Position numbers and translations under genes: made by a program
Part shown: in pieces, positions 12,779 through 24,900 of the stretch
Position numbering within the stretch: position 1 is the first letter of the stretch
Layout: each line of letters starts with the position of its first letter
The notes under the pieces: generated by a model
What the model was told of the DNA's origin: nothing
Seen by the model: the letters and a program-made list of their open reading frames with translations, nothing else
The model's database searches: none
Origin: Setophaga petechia
Lineage: Eukaryota; Chordata; Aves; Passeriformes; Parulidae
Length of the DNA: 64,000 nt
Reading direction: 5' to 3'
Assembly: GCA_024362935.1 (NCBI GenBank)
Contig: JANCRA010000039.1
Location: 5,457,040-5,521,039, forward strand

Positions 12779-12898
12779 CCTGCGCGCGCCGCCACGCGGG
12801 GCGGGGCCACGGAGGATGGGGGCGGGACCAGAACCAGCACCGCCCCCCTCGCGCGGCTGTCGCGCGGGCGGGGCGGGGCCCCGGGTCGCTCCGGCAAC
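12775..12898. promoter_or_regulatory. Bidirectional GC-box promoter of MRPS7 and GGA3
   Basis: Only 124 bases separate the two divergent start codons. The stretch is CpG-rich, has no TATA box and carries three GC boxes on the plus strand (two GGGGCGGGGC and one GGGGGCGGG). It forms part of a CpG island of about 12540-13320. The arrangement implies shared regulation of a mitochondrial ribosomal gene and a Golgi adaptor gene; this matches their adjacency in human. Confidence 0.85.
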
Positions 12899-12906
12899 AT
12901 GGCGGA
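12895..12906 (+). promoter_or_regulatory. GGA3: TISU/YY1-like start context of GGA3
   Basis: CAACATGGCGGA around the GGA3 ATG matches the TISU consensus SAASATGGCGGC in 11 of 12 positions and also resembles a YY1 site. It is the mirror of the perfect element at the MRPS7 start on the other strand. Confidence 0.55.
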
Positions 12907-15900
12907 GGCTGAGGGGGAGAGCCTGGAGTCGTGGCTGAGTGAGTACCGCGGGCGTGGGGGCACTGCCCGGCCCCCTCCGAGCCCTGGCCCCACTGCCCCC
13001 CGGCCCCTCAGCCCCTTCCCAGAGCCTCCCTGCAGCCTCCGCTCGCCCGACCCCGCCACCCCCCTCAGCCGGGCGGCAGCCCCGGGGCCGTCCCAGGGAG
13101 GCCGGGGGGTGACAGCGCCCTGGGGACGGGTTGGCACAGCCCTCCGGGCACGGGGGAGTTTCGGCACACCGGGCACGGGGTCTCGGCATCCGGGGATGCG
13201 CCGTCCCGGGGGAAGAGCCGGGGCCTCCCCTCCCGGCGGTCCGCTCGGTGTGGGGCGCGGCAGCGGCCGGGGCCGGTAGCAGCTCCCCGCGGGGGACGGG
13301 GGCACCGGGCAGGTCTGCAGCTCAGCCCCTGCGAGGCTGCTGCTTTTTCTTGTCCATAAAGAGTCGTGGTTCGTGTCTGTCTCTCCCTCCCGTCTCTTCC
13401 CTTGCCTGGGTTGTGCCCCGTCGAGCGTACAGCCTGAGTGCTGTTCGTGAGGTTCAGAATTGTGGGGGTTCCCAGATGAATTAATTGTATTCATGTGTTA
13501 CACAACTGTGATTTTTAAGCAGACAAATCCTGCTTTATGCCTGGCTGCAGTTTCAGGTTAGTTGTGGGCATCCATTGCGTACAGGCTGGAATATATCAAA
13601 CCCCTTTGTCAGACTAAGGTACCTTAAAGGTTAGAGGGGGACAAACCCCCGTTGTTTGTTGATGCCCAGCCCCTGCTGAGTGGCCCCTGCCTTTGTGTCT
13701 GTCCGTGCTGCCCATGGCATTTGGGCTCTGGCTGTACAGAGCACAGGGATGATTCCTGAACAAATCAGTCATACCTGTAATTGTTTTTTATATATTCTAC
13801 ACACAGAAGCTCCTGCTGCTGTCCATGGGATGCCATGCTGCACATCATAGCCTGTTGCCTAGATTTTTTTCTCCTTTTTTTAATAGTCATTTGTTTGATT
13901 ATGGCAGCAAGTGAAGTTTCAAGTAGTCAGGTACTGGGCAAACAGCAGAAGATGGTCATTACCCCAAATATCTCAGAGTGCAAAACCTGTTACCCTTGGA
14001 GCTATCCTTCCATAAAAAAGATTAGATAATTCTCCTTCTTTCTTGGTATTTTTATATAAAATTCAAATACATACATGCTGTCTGTTATCCGAGTTACTGG
14101 CTGAAAGATGTTTTCATCTATTCTCAATTTAGCTCAGTCCCTTCTGTCCCCTTACTGATTTTGCTCCTCCTCTGAACTCCCACAATTTGTCAATATCTTT
14201 TGTTGTAGCCAGTGAGACACAAGAAGGAACACCTACATCCCTTCCTTGCAATATTTCTCTGAGGAGAGCTGACTCACCCAGTTCAGTTTGTGTGTGAAAA
14301 TGTCTCTAGTAGGAAGGATATTTTGGGTTGTATAGCCTGGAATGCTTCCTGACTGCTTGTTTTGTGGGATTATTTTTTAATTGAGGAAGTTAAGGGAGAG
14401 GTGATGTGTCCTTGGCCAAGGGGCTACAGGGAAGAGTTGCAAAGGCCTTACTCACTGTGAGAAGCATTGCAGCGAGCCTGATTGAAGAGGGGCACACATT
14501 TTTCAAGGCTTGAGTGCTGCCGTCAGATTTAGGAGGATGCTTTATGCCAGGTCCCCGCTACAGTGATCGCTGCTGATGTGGCTGTATCGCCCCTCCCATC
14601 GCAGGGAGCGGAGCCCTCCGTGTCCGGAATTACCGGCGGGGTCCTGAGGCCGGGCGGGCAGCGCTGCTGCAGCTCCCGGCTCTCACCTGCCCTCCCGAGG
14701 GGTTTTCTGTGATCGTGATAAAGAAGCGGCTAATGCCAGCCTTGAGGACGTGCCATGCTGTACCCCTCCTAAGGGAATGGCTCAGCAGCACGGCCAACTT
14801 CCCAGCCACGGGAAGATGGAGAATTTCTGACAGAAAATGTTCAATTTTTTTTTTTTTTCTCCTGTGGTGGTGTGCAGCTTCCTGCTGCCCTGCCTCTGGC
14901 ATCAGGTAGAGTCACAGACCCATGAAGTAACATCATCCTCGTGTCCTGCTGCTGCAGCAAGATCTGCGCCTCAGCCTGGGATGATCTGGCATCTGCACGT
15001 CCTGCCTCATTCCAGGCAGCTGGGATGAGAGAACGTGATCCTTCCTGTCCCCTCCTGGCAGGCAGGCTCTGCTTCTGCTCTGAGCTGAAACAGAAGAAGG
15101 TTAGGAGATAATGTCAGCTGTACAAACACAACTGGAGCCTTTGACTCCAATGCTGCTTTTTCTGCTGCATCCAAAAGGAAGCTTCTTGTATCCTGCTTAT
15201 GTCAGGCTAAGGCGGTGTTCCACTGTGGAACAGATGCAAATGGATAAAATATTGTAACTGTCTTCATTTCTTTTTTCCTTTGTTTGTCTGGCTCAGTGTT
15301 CTTTCCTGCCCAGGACTGCAGAGTCTGACTGTTAGACTGGACATGCCTGGGCTGGGAATCACAGGCTAAGCCTGACCTGTGGAAATTCTTTGTTGGGGTG
15401 GCTCTTGGCTCATTTCGGTAGAGAAGTGAACCCAGGAAAACAGGAGCATTCGTTACCAGCCAGTTAATGGTCTGTGGTTCTCTTCATTCCAGCTGCTCTG
15501 TAGTTCTCTGCCTTCCAGTATAGTTTCTCTCTAGGGAAAGCAAACACCTTTGTTTCATATCTAATTATTAATCTTAATGTTGCCTCATTAGCATTTCAGT
15601 ATGGCAGAGCACTCGGTGTGGGTGTGAAGCAGCTTTGTTTGTCCTGAGCACATTTTAAAAAAAGCTGAAAACTGAGGCAGTGCCAAGACTTTAGTCCCCA
15701 GATTGCTAGCTTAGATTCATGTGGTTGCCAGTGTGAAATGGGATTTTCAGGAGGGGACCAGGTGGACAAGTGTCTGTGGAAGCAAATAAATGGTACCAAA
15801 TGGGCCTTGGTTGGCAGTTTCAACAGAAGAGCCAAGGACTTGATATTCCAGAGCACTAGCTCTTCATCCTGGACTGAATCCTTTCACATAAGGGTTGAAG

Positions 15901-18900
15901 CATATTTATAAAGCAGCACAGACAAGCTCCTTGCCCACATTTTAAGCATTCTGCATAAAAAGAGAGGATTTTAAGTCACAACTTGGTAGATGTGACACAG
16001 CTTCCTGTAGGTGAAATGAGGTGATTCCACTGTGCTGGGATGCTGAGTTCATGTGGCTGTACTGAGGCTGGGGACAGCTGTCCACACACCCTGTTGTGTT
16101 GTATCATGCAAACACATCAATCTCTAGAGCCAGGGCAGGACTTGTGATCAAGCTCATTAACTTTTATGAACAAAGGTTTCATATGGAGGTTTTATGGCTG
16201 TTAGAAATAGGAAGTTTCTTCATGTGGAACAGCACTTTCCTTTGGCAGTCACTCTCTCCTTCTGAGACTTCACTGTCTGTGTGAGAGCTTTTGCAGAAAA
16301 AACTTAGATGAGTCTGAGAGCATGAAATAATCCAGTGTCATTCCAAAAAGTTTTCGGAGATATTCGGAACAGCTTTAAAATTAACACTTTGAGCATGGGA
16401 AACTCGGTTACATTTTCCTGTTTGTACCACATCATTTTCCTAATTTCAGGATGTGCAGCCAACAAAGTCCAGTTGGTTGTGTGTCCTTATCTGTTTGTGC
16501 TCCTGCTGCATTTATTAAGTAAATTCCCTTAATTTCAGCCAGGAGCTGAGTGGTTTTTCTTCTGGGCCTGCTGAGCACAAGAGGTGCTTTGGAGCACCAA
16601 ACCACCACAGTGCTGTTTGACTTGCATGAAGAGGCTTTAGATTGTTTTAAGTCCATGGTTTCATGATGCTTCCAGGGTGTTCATCAGTTGGAAATGTGGT
16701 AATAAGTTTAGGTGCCACATGTTTGGAACAGTTTTTTGGCTCTGCAGAAGTTGTCTTTTAAACTGAGCTTCCCTTGAATCTCTTGAGTTTAAGACCAGCC
16801 TGGTAGCTCAGTGAGTTCTGCAGGATATTATCTTGCAGTTATTCCTCCCTCACTGCTGTCTTCTGCTCGTCTAGGGTCCCATGGAGGTCAGCAGTGGGCA
16901 AAGAGATTCATTCACCAGTGGAATATTTTATTGTGCAATCCATGGAAAAATTTACTTTCTTTACAAATACCATTCAGTGAGGAGGAAAACCTGAGCAAAC
17001 CTTGCAGGATGGGCACAGTAGGAGGGCTGAGGTGCACTGGGAAAGGGAGGGTTTGGAGTAGATGCCTCACAACTGTTTAGCTGTCTCTGGAAGGGTAAAA
17101 GGATATGTTTTAATGATGATTAAAAAATGACACTTGGTAATGCAGCTATAAAATGACACTTGGGAATGCAGCATGTGTTTGTTTTGTTATGTTTCCCTCT
17201 GAGATGAAAGTACAGGGATATATGCTGAGTTTTTTCCTGCCCTTCATCCCCTGCTCTATACTACCTGACTAAGCAATATTTAATTTCCTAAACCTCTTTC
17301 CATTATATTAAAATTTTTAGGAAGGTTTCTTAAAGGCCAGCTCTTAGATATATAGGGACAGGTACAGTGGATTGTTTCTTCCCTTACAAGAAAGAAAAAC
17401 CATTATGTCTGGTCATCTTGGCTGGAAAATTAGGTGCAAGCAGGAATCTGATCTCCTGTAAATTCATTGCTGCATCAGGGTTAAGTAAAATACACGGAGA
17501 AGATGCATTCAGAACCACAGAGGTGCTGATGGCCTCACTGCTCTGCAATCAGTGCAGTCAGTGAGGTCCTGCTGCTTGAGGGAGGATCCTTCAGGAGCCT
17601 GAAATAGCCCTGTCAGTAAAGTGTTGGTCTCTTAGCTTCTGCATGTAGGATTTGAGTTCCTGATCAGGTGCAGGCTGCAGTGTTTATTACCTGCAAGAAG
17701 AATTCAATGTATAATAATAAATTTCATTTCATAAATCCCAGGGGAAATGCCAAGGCATCAATCAAAACAGCTGGCAAAAAGCAAGTGCTAATGCTAAATG
17801 GCTGATATTAAACATCTGATCTTCCAGCTCTTCCTTCTGCAAAATTCCCTGGGAATACAAAAATAATTCCATATGTAGAAAGTGTGAGGGTTTAACCTTT
17901 AAAGAATTTATTGTTACAGCCAAATAGAAAGAGACAGCATTTCAGGCAGAGGAAACTGTGAGGTGAAATATTTTATTCTGTGCTCTCATTTAGGATATGG
18001 GAATAGCCTGTCTCTAAACACTTGAGATTTGGCCACCTGTTTTCTTTGGAAAGCAGTGGTTCTTGCTGGATGTTTGGATGTCTCAACTTGGACACACCCT
18101 TTTTTCCTGAACAGACATACCATGTGTGGACTTCTTTCTCCTTTGTTAGAGCTGGCAATGGATGTCAGATGCTTTTCTCTAGGAAATGTGTGACCTTTTA
18201 TACTGTTTCTTCTCTTGATTTATAATATGTTGTCTTTCCCTTGCCAAAGATAAAGCCACCAACCCATCCAACAGGCAAGAAGACTGGGAATATATCATTG
18301 GATTCTGTGACCAGATCAACAAGGAGCTTGAAGGGTGGGTGTCCCAAACTGCTGTAGACTTAATAAATAAATGTTCATAGTTTAAGGTGTGAAATCCCAT
18401 TATCAGACATTTACAATTTTTTTTAATATATACTGATATCACAAGGAAGAGCTGACTACAACAGAGAGAAGATGCTGCCTCTCCTGTGAAAGGCAGCATG
18501 GCTAATACAGACTGAGCACTGGGAAACTGGGAATTCTGAATCTGCTTCTAATTTCAGGTTCAGCAGCTCCAGGGTTCTCATCTGGCCAAAATTATTCCAT
18601 TTGCCAGTCTGTAAAATGGGGTTATCACTGATAATGCTGGTGGAGCTTCACATGTTTAAGATCTTTACTTGCAAGACATTTTGTTTAAACAGCAGAATTT
18701 GTGAAAGTGTTAAAGTCCTCCATGGTGTTTACCTGTTCTGTTCTAGGCCTCAGATAGCTGTGAGACTCCTGGCTCATAAAATCCAGTCACCACAGGAATG
18801 GGAGGCAGTGCAAGCCTTGACAGTAGGTAGTCCTTACCCTCCCCTTAAATCCAGGCATGTGTCCCATTGCATCACCTGGGTGGGGTAGAGGGGGCACAGG

Positions 18901-21900
18901 GTGTGTCCATGGGGTCAGCTGGGGCTGAGTGCCCTGATCCCTGGGAGGGAGCACAGTTCCATCCCTAAAGTGTCCAGAAAAAACTCTGGGTTAGTTTGAG
19001 CTGCTTTCTTTTGTTATCTTCCAGTAAGATTTGTGTTCGTTGTTGAGGCCAAGTACTGAGATAACACAGACCCAGATGCACCTGGATGAGGGTGGGACAC
19101 CAGGTGTGTCATCCCTAAAGATGGGAGATGGATGTCTGCATGGAGCAGGAATACTTGTTTCACTGACAGGGGCCCTCTACCTTCCCTCTAAGCAGAACAC
19201 ACACTGTTGTTGTAGGGTTTTCCCTTTTGCTTTCAGCCCGTTTCTGTTCCTTGAATGCAGGTGCTGGAAGCTTGTATGAAGAATTGTGGGAGAAGATTTC
19301 ATAATGAAGTTGGGAAGTTTCGCTTTTTAAACGAGTTAATAAAAGTTGTGTCTCCAAAGGTTAGTCCCTGAGTGTTACAGCTGTAGCTGCTTTTTGTTTG
19401 ACCTCTGTAAGCTACAGACAGCATCCAAAACATTTACAGTGTTCTGTTCTGCTTATGGCACTTAATAGTCTATATTCAAGAGCATTTGTTAGCTAAGCTC
19501 TTGTTGTTTGAGGGGTTTTTATGCCTTACTAAATTTCTCAGGAAACTGTACTAAATTGCTATCACTATACAGTCTCTGGGCTGTTCTAATCCTTCAGGTA
19601 ACTCTAAAGGGCTTCTAAAACTTGGGCTGTGTTGTTTTAAAAAATGAAATTCCAGCCATTGTGAAAGAGAAATGTGATGCAGAGGTTAAAACAAGAGGTT
19701 TGACAGCACACCATGGAGTTCTAGTCCTCATTCTGCTGACTTGATGTGGAAAGAGTGCCAGGCTAAGTCCCTCAGCATTCATGATGAGTTTAATGTGCTG
19801 AAAATCTTCCCTATGGCATGATTGATGCAACAATGCATTCCCAAATTCTCTCCCATAAGACAGAGGAGGGGGTGGTTCTCTGTACTGCTGTAATTTTTTA
19901 AATAGCAAAATCCTGGAGCCAGCAGAATAGCTGCTTTTTCTTTTGCTGAAGGTAATCACAAAGCTTCTCTTCACTGTTATTTCAAATCTATTAGAGGAGT
20001 ACCTTTTCCTCCTAATGAGATATACCTTAGACCATCTTTGAACTTGGATCGTACACCTTTGAATGTATTTCACTGAGCTTCCACAGAGCTTTATTTTTAA
20101 AAAGAAATTAAGAACATGCAGAATTTGGATCTTTTTTCCCACACTTAGTACCTGGGGGACCGAGTCTCAGAGAAGGTGAAGTCCAGAGTGATTGAATTGC
20201 TGTACAGCTGGACTGTGGCATTGCCAGAGGAATCCAAAATCAAGGATGCCTACTACATGCTGAAGAGACAAGGTAGGGAGTCAGCTGCTCGCTCATGCAT
20301 TCTCTCCAGCCTGGGCTTTGAGCAAGAGTGTCACAAAATATACAGCTTTTAATTAAATGGGATCAAGACAAGCTCTGAGGGGAGATAGAACAAGGGAGAA
20401 ATTCTCTGAAAAGCTTTTTATTATGTGTAAATGCCTTGGGCAGGGTTGGGCTGGCTCGGTTAACTAAATTAGTGAAATACCTTGCAAATACTTTTGTTTT
20501 GGTTTGAAGGGCCTTTTCTAAGTTCTTTTTTTTTTTGTGGAAGTAGTTATTAGATTATTTGAACAAGTCTAATTTAAAGTGAAATAAGGGCTTCCAAGTA
20601 GCTTTTTTTGTGTTCTTTTAACTAAATGGCTTTGCAGCTGTTCCTTTAGTTCAACTGACACACACTTCCTGTGTAGGCACAATAAAAAAAACTCAGTAGC
20701 TTCACAAGAAAAATAGATTCCATGAAAGCTCTGGAAACCATCCTGTCTTATTAAGACACACATACTGGAAGTCATAACTGTCCCTTGCAGCACTGTGGAT
20801 GGATAAACTAAAGGCTGAATGGGACTGAAAATGGTTCCTCTCCTTCAGAGGCAGAGTTTAGCTCTTGTTATGGGGTTGGGAGAACATCCAGGTGGAAATC
20901 AGCCTAGGGATGTGGATGTATTGTTCACTGGACAGATGTGTGTTGGCTCTGAGAGAAGCCTGGGAGTACCTGTGTGCCCTGCCTGGTGTGAGTGTGTGTG
21001 CTGACCCACAGGATCCCTTTCTGCTTTCAGGGATTGTCATGTTTGACCCCGTGATTCCTGCAGACAGAACACTGATTCCTTCCCCTCCACCTCGTCCCAA
21101 GAACCCGGTGTTTGATGATGAGGAGAAATCCAAGGTACAGTGAAGGCTTGTGACAAAATCACTAATGAAAAGTGATTACTCAGTGCACATTTAGAATAAG
21201 GAAGCAAAGTATAAAAATGTGGCTTTTATTTTGGGGGGGGTGATCTGTACTTTTGCAGGGTTCACTGCTTTGTCCACCTGCTTAACCCAAAGTTCCAGTT
21301 AAGACCTTGTCTGTGTTACCATTATGGGGTTACTTATGTTAAAGTACCATCCTACTGAAGTACTGGAAAGCAGAGAATGTTTCACACACAGGAGGAAAAA
21401 TAATGTATGGGAGAAATAACTATCTAGTGCCAGAAGTCACTGAGATGTCACAGAATATGTCCTGTGTAAAAGCAGGAATGCAGTAACTCACATAGATAAT
21501 AAACTCTGAATGACTCCTGCTGAAGTCCCTGTAACTCTGGAAGCTATGTGAGCTTTGTAATACTGGGCTGTATCCCCTTTCCCCTGAATTGTTCATATAG
21601 ACTCCTTTCCCTTTGCTCAAGGGTCTTTATTTGTTTCCTGACTGTAATTTTCTTGTCTTTCAGCTACTAGCCAAGCTGCTGAAAAGCAAAAACCCAGATG
21701 ATTTACAAGAGGCCAACAAACTTATAAAATCCATGGTAAAAGAGGTAAGAAATTCCTGTAGGATTGGTTCAGGTAAGCAATCTGCTTTCCAGGTTTTAAG
21801 CAATTTAACTTCAAATGGTGGAGAGGTTAGGATTTGATCTCTAGCTTGTACCTAGGAGACGTTTGTCTCGCGGAAATGTGATGTTTGTGTCTACAGTTGG

Positions 21901-24900
21901 TGTCTCTGGTGAATGATGGGGCAGGAATTGAATGTCTCTTGTAAATAACCACATTCCCATCATTCAAGGTGGGATTTCATATCAAGGTTTGGTGGGAGCA
22001 TTGTGGTACCACCCCTGGATGCTGAGGACTGAGTCACTGGACTGGTTTTTCTCACAAACAAGTTCATGGAAACACCTTCCTGTTTGTAGAGCTGTGCTGC
22101 ATCCACCCATGGCAGTCATTCCAAACTCTGGCGTCCAGGAAATGACTCACTGGGATTCTGGCAAATAAAAGGATACCTTCTGGACTGTAGTGGTTGTATA
22201 GGTTACGAAGATATTTCATTCAAGCTCCTTTTGTCCCCAGGGCAGATTCTCCTATGTCTTCAGTTGGAATCTCCTGTCAGAGATGGGTGGACATTTTCCA
22301 CCAGAGTGTGCTTGTTGTTCCTAGTAAATGTTTTGCCTCAAATACCTCTCTTTTGTTAAGTGGCATCAAGTGAACAAAAAAAAATCTTCTGAAAAGGTCA
22401 GAAAGGAATTTCTGGGAATTTTTTTAGTGGTGTATATACATTAAAGTCAATCAAATGAGACTTTCTGGAAATATGGGGTTGCCTGTAATTTCAGAATGGT
22501 GGTGAAAAGACAATAAAATAAACAATGTTTGATATTAATGAAGAAGGGTTTTGTTTGCTTTTTTCCGGCTTTACCTTATAGGCATTACTTGACACATTTG
22601 CAGATAATATCAGTGGTTGTGTTGCTGTGAGCTTTCAGAAGGAAACTCACCCTTTCTGTCTGTGCTTTCCACCCTGAAGGATGAGGCTCGGATCCAGAAG
22701 GTGACAAAGCGCATGCACACGCTGGAGGAGGTGAACAACAATGTGAAGCTGCTGAATGAGATGCTGGTTCATTACAGCAAAGAGGACTCATCAGAGGCTG
22801 ACAGGGAGCTCATGAAGGTGGGTCTGAGCTGCTCCTTCTTCCCAGCAATCCTGGAGTCAGTCCTTTCTTACAGACTTGAGTTCTGCAGAGAATTACAAAC
22901 AGTGCAGTAAAATGGAGAGCAGTGGTGAGAAACAGAAGCAGTTGCTGCAAACAGCAGGCAAGAAAATATCCATGTTTTTAGTGCCATTCACTAAAAGACT
23001 GGGTGGGGAGTAGCTCCATTTCATCTATGCTTGAAGTGAGGTGCAGCTGTTCTCCAGAGGTGCAGCATGGCAGAACCTAGGAGCTGCAGTTTGTAATTCT
23101 GAATCCTTTAAGGGCACACAGATTGCAGGTCATGACTGTCTGTTGCAGTACTGTGGATCAATAAACTAAAGGCTGAATGGGGAAGAAAATAGTCCCTCCC
23201 GTTCAGAGGAAGAGTTTTAGCTTGTGTTTCAGGGTTAGGAGAACATCAGCAAAGTGAAAATCAAAACAACCACCAGGGATGACTTGGTAGGCCCAGAGCC
23301 TTTAAGAATTGCACATTATCTTATTTTAAAAAAAAACCTACTTATTTTTAACAACAGAGTCTTTAAAAAGTGGTAAGATGCTTAAGAAACGTGTTTGTTT
23401 CTGTGAACCATTTTGTTATTGCCACCTTTCTGCTGTGTGGTTGCAGACTCAGTAGTGGTTGCAGCACAATTGAAGCCTAATTGCTGAAGCATGATTCTGC
23501 TTTTTTAGGGACTGCTGTACAAGGAAGGAACATGTCTTTTGGATTAGAACTTGGCCATAAGTGCTGATGTGAGGGAGGACTGAGAAATGTGTTGGGAATG
23601 CAGGTTGTGTTACCCCAGGCTCACGTAACGCTGCTGAGCGTTGTGAGCTGGGCACAGAGGCCATCCTGGCTGTGCAGCCACACTGGCACAGTCAGCATAG
23701 TGAGACTGGTCTGTTCTGGGGGTCATTCTGTGCTGACTGGTGCTGCTGGCAGTGGCTCCTGGCTGGTGAAACCCTCTGTCCTGATCTGTCTTTCAGGAGC
23801 TCTACGAAAGGTGTGAAACCAAAAGAAGGACACTGTTCAAGCTGGCCAGTGAGACAGAGGATAATGACAGCAGTTTGGGTAAACTAAGCCACACTTTTCC
23901 TTTTTAATTGCTTTTGTGCTCCTTGCCTTTGTAAGGGTTCAGCTATAAAGTAATTTCCTCACTGTGGGTTCCTGTTGCTTTAATAAAGGACAGGCCTTCC
24001 CTCTTTGTGCTTATCATTTCAGTTCAGGCAAGGACTGGATAGTAAAGTTTGTTCAGGAGGATGGGAGCAGTAATGGGGGACAGCTGTTGCTTTGGGAGGG
24101 GAAGGGAGTTGCTGTGGGGAACAACCTTGGGCTCATTTTTTTCTTGGTACTGCAATGTGCGTGGAGCTAGAAAAGGTCAGGGTATTGCTTATAGAAGTGT
24201 GGCACAGACAGAGTGATGGAGCTCATAGCAAAATATTAATGGGTTTTCTTGCTGATTATTTAGCTGAAAACTGAGCACTCTCAACATTAGTGGGAACAAG
24301 GTGATTAAAGCCTTGGAGGTCATTTTTATCTCTCTTGTAGGGGATATTCTGCAGGCCAGTGACAATTTATCACGTGTGATAAATTCTTATAAAAAAATAA
24401 TAGAGGGGCAAGTGATCAATGGTGAAGTGGATCTCCCTGGGATGTCTGTAGTGGAAGGTGAGTTCCTGGGAAGCCAATTGTTTAATTTTTGAATCCTGCA
24501 ATTCTAAGTGTTTTGAACAATGTTTCCTGTTTTTTTAAAGTAGCTTTTGATGGTTCTTGTGGCCAGCAGTTTGTGAATCAGAGGGGAACAAGAAGGCTCC
24601 TGAGCAGTGGATAAACAGTTCTGGACGGGAGCAGCAGTGCTGCAGCTTTGCACTCTCCATTGCTCAGTCTGTATTATTGAAACCTCTGATGACGTCAGTA
24701 GCAAACCTCCGTGTGAGCAGTTTGTGTGGCTGGAAGTTCTCACACATTTTCCTCCCCACATTTGTCTTGTTTCTTAATGGTAATGTGTAAGAAGAAGATA
24801 ATTTAATCAAAAACATTTTATCAAACAAGAGCTGAAGAGTAGGAGCTGGACCAGGGATCCTTTTCCTGGTTTTGCAAGTAATTCCAATTTGTGAATTCAG

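Noticed and set aside
24364..24385. A perfect palindrome with 10-base arms containing CACGTG
   Set aside because: It lies inside GGA3 exon 10 and encodes the conserved NLSRVIN of the GAT-hinge junction, so codon constraint is a sufficient explanation.
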